Assembly: GCF_046097595.1 (NCBI RefSeq)
Contig: NZ_JBJUVG010000007.1
Span: 35,866 to 99,865 of the forward strand
Reading direction: 5' to 3'
DNA: 64,000 bases
Source of the DNA: Peptococcus simiae
GTDB lineage: Bacteria > Bacillota > Peptococcia > Peptococcales > Peptococcaceae
Shown here: in pieces, positions 59,189 to 64,000 of the stretch
Layout: the number at the start of each line of letters is the position of its first letter
Numbering within the stretch: the stretch's first letter is position 1
The notes under the pieces: model-generated
Databases searched by the model: none
The model's input: the letters and a program-made list of their open reading frames with translations, nothing else
What the model was told of the DNA's origin: nothing
Made by a program: the position numbers and the translations under genes

Positions 59189-60748
59189 ATGGATCTTTAT
59201 ATTTTTGCGACCAGTGATATTCATGGTTATATTGGGCCGACCGACTACCTGGCTGATAACAAATCGACCAACCTAGGGCTGGCGAAGGCAGCCGGTGTCA
59301 TTGAATCCGTACGCAAACAACATGAAAATGTTATTTATATTGATAATGGTGACCTGATTCAAGGGTCGGCTCTGGCCCAATACTTAGCCCTGTATCATGC
59401 GGAAAGGGGACCGCGGGAGATTATCCGCTGCCTTAACCAGATGGCTTGTGATGTAGCCATTATCGGCAATCATGAGTTTAACTTTGGTCGCGACTTTTTA
59501 GACGAAGGGATTAAGGAAGCCACCTTTCCCTTTATTTGCGCCAATATCATTGATGAGACCAGTGGTAAACCGGCCTTTCCGCCGTACACGGTCTTAGAAC
59601 GTCAGGAGGTGCGAATCGGGGTTTTGGGTCTGGTGACGGAATTTGTGCCACGCTGGGAGAAGAGTGCCCATATTGAAGGCCTTTTGTTCACAGACCCGGT
59701 GGCAACTGCTCAAGAATGGCTGCCACAGCTTAAAGAAAAAGCAGATATTATCATTGTCGCCTACCATGGCGGTTTTGAACGAGACCCCCAAACCGGCGAA
59801 TCCATTAGCCTGCAGGCCGGGGAAAATGTTGCCTGCCGGTTAATTGAAGAAGTGGAGGGCATTGACGCCCTCATCACTGGCCACCAGCATCGACAAATGC
59901 AGGGGATTTATAAGGATGTGCCATATATTATGCCAGGCTGGCGGGGTGAGGCCCTGGGCCTGATCCACCTCTGTATCGAGGGGAATGGCCCGGGCAATTA
60001 CCGGGTAGCCTGTCATGATGTCAGCCTTTTGAACAGCGGCCAAGTCAACGCTAATGAAGAAATTATGACGGCAATAGCCCCTCTGGCCCAAGAGGTCGAT
60101 GAGTGGCTAGACCAACCCATTGGCAAGGTCAAGGGGGATATGACCATTAGTGACCCCATCCTGGCGCGCAGCCGGATGCATCCTTATGTGGACTTTGTGA
60201 ACCGGCTACAAATGAAGGTGGCAGGGGTGGATATCTCCTGTACAGCTATCTTTAACGCCCAGTCTGCCGGCTTACCGGAAACGGTAACGGTGCGCAATAT
60301 CGTCAATAACTATGTTTATGCCAATACTTTAGCAGTACTTGAAATATCAGGTGTTGACCTAAAGCAGGCCCTGGAGCGGTGTGCCGCTTTTTACAAGGTC
60401 AATGACGATGGGTCTCTGGGCATTAGTGATGCCTTTGCCAAACCCTTTATCCAGTATTACAACTATGACATGTACTCGGGGATTGACTACACCATGGATA
60501 TCCGGAAACCTGTTGGCGACCGGATTACCCGCCTGGATTATCACGGCGAGCCGGTTCAGCCGGACCAGCCCCTCAAGATAGTGATGAATAATTACCGGGC
60601 CATTGGTGGGGGGGACTATCCCATGTATAACAAGGATAAGGTCATCCAGGATATCCAGGTCGATATGGCCGACCTTATTGTGGAGTATATTATTCAAAAT
60701 CCCGTTATTGAAGCGAAAAACAGCGATAATTTTAAAGTCGTTTATTAA
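59189..60748 (+). CDS. 5'-nucleotidase/2',3'-cyclic phosphodiesterase-family metallophosphatase
   Basis: Two-domain metallophosphatase of about 519 residues. The N-terminal metal sites are ATSDIHGYIGP (Asp, His), YIDNGDLIQGSAL (Asp), IIGNHEFNFG (Asn-His) and TGHQHRQMQG (His). The C-terminal 5_nucleotid_C domain starts near 325 (NIVNNYVYANTLAVLEISGVDLKQAL). It has no signal peptide, although relatives are often exported, so it is probably cytoplasmic. ATG 59189 is preferred to GTG 59180, which is too close to AAAGGTGG. Substrate is a nucleotide or cyclic nucleotide. Confidence 0.92.
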   Translation: MDLYIFATSDIHGYIGPTDYLADNKSTNLGLAKAAGVIESVRKQHENVIYIDNGDLIQGSALAQYLALYHAERGPREIIRCLNQMACDVAIIGNHEFNFGRDFLDEGIKEATFPFICANIIDETSGKPAFPPYTVLERQEVRIGVLGLVTEFVPRWEKSAHIEGLLFTDPVATAQEWLPQLKEKADIIIVAYHGGFERDPQTGESISLQAGENVACRLIEEVEGIDALITGHQHRQMQGIYKDVPYIMPGWRGEALGLIHLCIEGNGPGNYRVACHDVSLLNSGQVNANEEIMTAIAPLAQEVDEWLDQPIGKVKGDMTISDPILARSRMHPYVDFVNRLQMKVAGVDISCTAIFNAQSAGLPETVTVRNIVNNYVYANTLAVLEISGVDLKQALERCAAFYKVNDDGSLGISDAFAKPFIQYYNYDMYSGIDYTMDIRKPVGDRITRLDYHGEPVQPDQPLKIVMNNYRAIGGGDYPMYNKDKVIQDIQVDMADLIVEYIIQNPVIEAKNSDNFKVVY

Positions 60749-60781
60749 CATCATTTATTTAATTAAAGGAGGAAGAGGGGA

Positions 60782-61441
60782 ATGGAAGATTTATTAAATC
60801 GCCCTGGGGTGAAAAGGTTGACTTTTTACCGTGGCGATTACATCATCAAGCAGGGGGAGCTTGTTGAGTCCATTTACTATTTAGAAACCGGGCGCTGTTA
60901 TAGGGGGGCCCAAACGGAAGGTGGCAACGAAGTCTTTTTTGACTTCAAAATGGCCTTTGGGTCCTTTTATGACGCCTTGGTCGGGGTCCTGGCGATGTTC
61001 TCCAGTGACCAAAAGAGCGAGTGCAACTTTATTGCAACCGAGCCGACTTGCGCCTACCGGATACCGGTTGATATTGCTATGGATTATTTCAGCAAGGACC
61101 CGGTTATGCTCAAGCAGCTTTTGGCCATTAGCATTGACAAACAGCGGCAGATCAGCTGGCTCTTTGCGGCCCGCCAGGAAGGCCGGGTACCCAACCAATT
61201 ATGTAAATTGCTCTATTTCAACTCCTACCTGGCAGAAGATGGTCGCCGCCGCGTTCATCCGGACTACTCCAGCTTTATTCGTTTATCCCAGAAGCTCGGC
61301 GTCCATAAGGTGACGATTTCAAAAATGATGCGGGCCCTGCGGGAAGAAGGGATCATCGTCACAGAAGGACGACGGGTCTATATTGTTGACGCAGATAAAA
61401 TGCTCGCCTATATCATGAATGAGCGTCAGCTGAGCTATTAG
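60782..61441 (+). CDS. Crp/Fnr-family transcription regulator
   Basis: A 219-residue regulator: N-terminal cNMP-binding-like beta-barrel (RGDYIIKQGELVESIYYLETGRCY), linker helix, and C-terminal winged helix-turn-helix (LSQKLGVHKVTISKMMRALREEG). Only one Cys in the N-terminal half (GRCY) and one in SECNF, so a 4Fe-4S Fnr cluster is unlikely. It starts 33 bases after the nucleotidase stop with GGAGGAAGAGGGG upstream, and may be in the same operon. Ligand and targets are unknown; control of nucleotide or fermentation genes is a guess. Confidence 0.92.
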   Translation: MEDLLNRPGVKRLTFYRGDYIIKQGELVESIYYLETGRCYRGAQTEGGNEVFFDFKMAFGSFYDALVGVLAMFSSDQKSECNFIATEPTCAYRIPVDIAMDYFSKDPVMLKQLLAISIDKQRQISWLFAARQEGRVPNQLCKLLYFNSYLAEDGRRRVHPDYSSFIRLSQKLGVHKVTISKMMRALREEGIIVTEGRRVYIVDADKMLAYIMNERQLSY

Positions 61442-61454
61442 AAATTATAATAAT

Positions 61455-61514
61455 AGGCTGCGACCACACCAGGCCCGCTATTGAGCAGGGCTGAGATGGC
61501 CGCAGCCTTTTTTT
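61455..61514 (+). terminator. Terminator after the Crp/Fnr gene
   Basis: Outer stem AGGCTGCG/CGCAGCCT with an inner CCCGCT/AGCAGGG hairpin and seven Ts. Confidence 0.88.
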
Positions 61515-61636
61515 GCAAATAAGTATTTCTGTAAAAACATGGAATTTTAATATTCATTATGATATGATGATACTGACAATTAAAGCAATTACAAATTAAT
61601 TGTATTGTTTACATTTTGAAATGGAGTGAGACAAAT
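61515..61636 (+). promoter_or_regulatory. AT-rich upstream region of the aminotransferase gene
   Basis: Contains TATGAT-like and GATACT-like candidate -10 elements and an inverted repeat CAATTA/TAATTG (61586-61602). No promoter can be fixed with confidence. Confidence 0.3.
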
Positions 61637-62830
61637 ATGGAAATGTCACGTCGCGCATCAGGAATGCAAGCTTCACCTATTCGTCGCTTAGTGCCTTATG
61701 CCAATGAGGCTCGGAAGGCTGGTAAAAAAGTCTATCCGCTCAACATCGGCCAACCGGACATCAAAACGCCGAAAGGTTTTTTTGAAGCCATTCGAAATGT
61801 GGACTTGGAAGTTTTGGCTTATGCAGATTCCGCTGGGGACCCAAAACTGATTGAAGCTATTCAAGACTACTATAAAACCTACGATATGGACTTCGCTACA
61901 GATGAAATCATCATCACCAACGGTGGCAGTGAAGCCTTGCTCTTTTCAATCATTGCCTTATGTGACCCGGGTGATAACATTATCGTCGCAGAGCCCTTCT
62001 ACACCAACTACAACGGTTTCTCTGCAGCTGTTAACGTTGAAGTGAAAGGGATCACCACTAAGGCGGAAAATGGTTTCCACCTGCCGGCCAAAGAAGAAAT
62101 TGAAAAGGTTATCGATGACAAGACCCGGGCCTTTATCTTAAATAACCCTGGGAACCCGACCGGTGTCGTTTACACCCCGGAAGAAGTTCAAATGATCGTC
62201 GATATCGCTAAAGAAAAAGACCTCTTCATCGTCGCTGACGAAGTTTATCGTGAATTCGTCTATGACGATTCTGAATACAAGAGTTTCGGTAACTACCCTG
62301 ATGCCGCTGACCGCGTGGTCATCGTTGACTCCGTTTCCAAACGTTACAGCGCTTGTGGCGCTCGGATTGGGAGCCTGGCTTGCAAAAACAAAGACTTCAT
62401 GGCCAGCATCATGAAACTTTGCCAAGGCCGTCTCTGCGTACCGACCATGGAAATGATTGGGGCAACCGAATTATATCGGACCCCGACCAGCTACTTCAAA
62501 GAAGTCAACGATGAGTACCGTAAACGTCGTGACACCGTTTACAACGCCCTCAAGAAAATGGATGGGGTTGTTTGTGAAGAACCGAAGGGTGCCTTCTATG
62601 TTGCTGTTAAATTCCCGGTCGACGATGCTGAAAAATTCATTATTTGGATGCTGACCGAATTTGACTACAACGGTGAAACCGTTATGATGGCGCCGCTGGA
62701 AGGGTTCTATGCCACTGAAGGTTTAGGCAAAGACGAAGCCCGTATTGCCTACATCTTAGAAGTGCCGGAACTTGAAAAAGCTATGAAAGTCTTAGAAGAA
62801 GGCTTAAAAGCTTATCCTGGCCGCAAATAA
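61637..62830 (+). CDS. PLP-dependent aminotransferase, class I/II (aspartate-type)
   Basis: A 397-residue fold-type I aminotransferase. LNIGQPDIKTP at the start, NGGSEALLFS for the cofactor loop, NNPGNPTGVVY for substrate-side binding, IVADEVYREFVYD (Asp) and SVSKRYSACGARIGS with the PLP Lys near residue 235; a final Arg region in GKDEARIAY. Aspartate or aromatic/other amino acids are possible. Codon use is that of a highly expressed gene. GGAGTGAG precedes ATG 61637; ATG 61643 is an alternative. It has its own terminator. Confidence 0.94.
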   Translation: MEMSRRASGMQASPIRRLVPYANEARKAGKKVYPLNIGQPDIKTPKGFFEAIRNVDLEVLAYADSAGDPKLIEAIQDYYKTYDMDFATDEIIITNGGSEALLFSIIALCDPGDNIIVAEPFYTNYNGFSAAVNVEVKGITTKAENGFHLPAKEEIEKVIDDKTRAFILNNPGNPTGVVYTPEEVQMIVDIAKEKDLFIVADEVYREFVYDDSEYKSFGNYPDAADRVVIVDSVSKRYSACGARIGSLACKNKDFMASIMKLCQGRLCVPTMEMIGATELYRTPTSYFKEVNDEYRKRRDTVYNALKKMDGVVCEEPKGAFYVAVKFPVDDAEKFIIWMLTEFDYNGETVMMAPLEGFYATEGLGKDEARIAYILEVPELEKAMKVLEEGLKAYPGRK

Positions 62831-62841
62831 TATATATTCCC

Positions 62842-62873
62842 TAGCCCGGCATTTATGCCGGGCTATTTTTTTT
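62842..62873 (+). terminator. Terminator after the aminotransferase gene
   Basis: TAGCCCGGCAT/ATGCCGGGCTA perfect hairpin with eight Ts. Confidence 0.95.
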
Positions 62874-62874
62874 G

Positions 62875-62880
62875 TATAAT
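62875..62880 (+). promoter_or_regulatory. Possible -10 element for the ComEC-like lipoprotein gene
   Basis: TATAAT lies right after the terminator T run, 32 bases before the ATG; no clear -35 can be identified. Confidence 0.4.
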
Positions 62881-62912
62881 GGGCTATAGTGTCGTGATAG
62901 GAGGAGCAGTGC

Positions 62913-63782
62913 GTGAAAAGACTCATTACACTATGGACCTTAATCATTCTCTTGGTCACCGGCTGTGCACCGGCGGGTTTTCATGAGCCGGCACCGGCGG
63001 ACGGTATTTTGAAGGTGATCTTTATTGATGTTGGCCAGGGGGATAGTGCCCTGATTATTGCCCCCGATGGGACAGCCATGCTAATTGATGGTGGCGTCCC
63101 CGGAGCCTTTAAAACCGTTGATCAGGTCATGGCCGTCTATGGGGTTAAAAAGCTTGAGGCCATGGTAGGCACCCATGCCCATGATGACCATATCGGCGGC
63201 CTGGTGAACATCTTAAATAAATACCCGGTGGGCCGGCTTTACAGCAATGGCCAAGAGGACAGCCGGGTCTATTCCGCCTTTCTGTCAGCGGCCCGGGTCC
63301 AAGGCTTGTCGCCGCAACCCCTGCAGGCGGGAGATTTTTTCCAGCTGACGGACCAGGTGGTTTGTGATGTCCTCGGCCCTGAAAATGCCCAGGAAAGCCA
63401 AGGCAATGCGGCCAGTATTGTCCTCCGCCTCCGCTATGGGCAGCACAGTTTTTTATTTACCGGAGATGCTGAAAAAGGAGAGGAGCGGGCCATTGTGGAC
63501 CGCTATGGCCATAAAATCCGGTCTACAGTGGTCAAAGTGGGCCACCATGGCAGTGCGACCTCCAGCTCGCCGGCCTTTGTCCAGGCAGCAGCTCCGAATG
63601 TAGCCATCATCTCAGTAGGGGAAAATAGCTATAACCATCCGGATAACTTGGTCATTAAGCGCTGGCAGCAAATGGGGGCAGAGGTCTATACCACTGAAAG
63701 GAGTGGCCACCTTGCCCTGGAAAGTGACGGCGACAAGCTCTACCTGGCCGCCCAGAAGACCAGTCAAGCCCTGGCGGCCTAG
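62913..63782 (+). CDS. ComEC-like metallo-beta-lactamase-fold lipoprotein
   Basis: A 289-residue protein with a signal peptide ending in a lipobox (LLVTGC, Cys near residue 18), so it is probably attached to the outside of the membrane. The rest is a ComEC C-terminal-type MBL domain: FIDVGQGDSALI, GTHAHDDHIGGL (metal motif), FTGDAEKGEE and VGHHGSATSSSP. Stand-alone extracellular forms of this domain occur in Clostridia and may degrade DNA or other phosphoesters. GGAGGAG is upstream; start codon GTG. It ends 4 bases inside the converging minus-strand gene. Confidence 0.92.
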   Translation: MKRLITLWTLIILLVTGCAPAGFHEPAPADGILKVIFIDVGQGDSALIIAPDGTAMLIDGGVPGAFKTVDQVMAVYGVKKLEAMVGTHAHDDHIGGLVNILNKYPVGRLYSNGQEDSRVYSAFLSAARVQGLSPQPLQAGDFFQLTDQVVCDVLGPENAQESQGNAASIVLRLRYGQHSFLFTGDAEKGEERAIVDRYGHKIRSTVVKVGHHGSATSSSPAFVQAAAPNVAIISVGENSYNHPDNLVIKRWQQMGAEVYTTERSGHLALESDGDKLYLAAQKTSQALAA

Positions 63783-64000
63783 AGCCACTGGTCCAGGGCC
63801 CTCGGCCAAATGACCAGGGATAGGGCCAAGCCGATGTTCAGCCAGGTGACGAGGGGGATGGGCCGCCTGCTTAAGGCACCGACCCAAAGGCTGTCCAGGA
63901 GGGCTTGGGTCAAGGCCAGAGCCAGGCCCACCAGGAAGACCCGGGGGTAAAAGCCCAGGCCACAGAGGAAGGCCGATAAGGTGATTACCCAGGTGTCCCC
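63779..64000 (-). CDS. Membrane protein, C-terminal end only
   Basis: Minus-strand reading frame of 73 codons from the window edge to TAG at 63779-63781. It encodes hydrophobic segments (WVITLSAFLCGLGFYPRVF; GLALALTQALLD; LVTWLNIGLALSLVIWP) and a short tail RALDQWL. The steady hydrophobic pattern and GGCC codon use support real coding. The start is outside the window. No family is recognised. It overlaps the ComEC-like gene tail to tail by 4 bases. Confidence 0.6.
   Translation of the reverse strand, partial: GDTWVITLSAFLCGLGFYPRVFLVGLALALTQALLDSLWVGALSRRPIPLVTWLNIGLALSLVIWPRALDQWL

Noticed and set aside
1..64000. CRISPR arrays, rRNA genes, prophage genes, replication origin
   Set aside because: No regularly spaced direct repeats, rRNA signatures, phage structural genes or DnaA-box clusters were seen. 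dnaB alone does not indicate an origin.

Overview
The window looks like the chromosome of a low-oxygen-adapted member of the Bacillota, Clostridia-like. This is inference from gene content, not from a marker search. Supporting signs are an oxygen-sensitive class III ribonucleotide reductase with its activase, short-chain acyl-CoA dehydrogenases paired with ETF, a two-subunit iron-sulfur fumarase, a family II (Mn) pyrophosphatase, the efp/zinc-ribbon pair next to a pilus operon as seen in many Clostridia, AAGGAGG ribosome binding sites, and no respiratory oxidase. Most genes are rich in GGCC-type codons; one block (about 19.3-22.4 kb) is strikingly AT-rich.

Layout: 1-6.3 kb is a type IV pilus / type II secretion-like operon (assembly ATPase, platform protein, four prepilins, GspL/PilN-like, PilO-like, and a minor-pilin-like protein ending in a bactofilin-like segment), running on into an M24 peptidase, efp and a zinc-ribbon protein (to 8.5 kb). 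8.6-13.8 kb holds an acyl-CoA dehydrogenase-etfB-etfA operon behind a long structured leader, then a second acyl-CoA dehydrogenase fused to an EtfA-type flavin domain. 13.9-19.2 kb holds a small zinc-ribbon protein, recQ, a uracil permease, tRNA-Glu(CUC) and gltX. 19.3-22.4 kb is an acquired AT-rich island: an ECF sigma factor with a matching autoregulatory promoter, a zf-HC2 anti-sigma factor, a 29-residue membrane peptide, a broken ABC ATPase, an ABC permease and a decayed IS256-type transposase.

22.4-33.4 kb carries YdbT/YdbS PH-domain proteins, nrdG and nrdD (NrdD carries a glutaredoxin-like tail and lies behind probable NrdR boxes), an inositol-monophosphatase-family enzyme, a macrodomain protein, a permease/binding-protein fusion of the OpuC type without a visible ATPase, an MFS carrier and an M20 deacylase. 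33.4-38.8 kb (minus strand) encodes a LOTUS-DUF3825 protein, mnmA, rarA and a CNNM/CorC protein. 38.9-47.3 kb encodes a ClC channel, Mn-pyrophosphatase, fumarase alpha and beta, an SLC13 carrier, a NifX-like and Mrp iron-sulfur pair, and citrate synthase. 47.4-64 kb holds a GNAT enzyme, queH, DUF554, a SanA-like protein, a C39-like protein, a HAD phosphatase, a cluster with thiamine pyrophosphokinase, DsrE-like and arylsulfotransferase-like genes, guaB, glyoxalase, dnaB, a 5'-nucleotidase, a Crp/Fnr regulator, an aminotransferase, a ComEC-like lipoprotein and the end of a membrane protein.

Together the metabolic genes point to reductive fatty-acid-type fermentation (acyl-CoA dehydrogenase plus ETF) with a partial citrate/fumarate branch. 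No CRISPR array, prophage or complete insertion sequence was seen. The most unusual items are the acyl-CoA dehydrogenase-EtfA fusion, the NrdD-glutaredoxin fusion, the attenuator-like leader at 8.7 kb, the ECF island with two small tandem duplications in its ATPase gene, and the arylsulfotransferase-like protein that seems to lack the usual catalytic histidine motif.
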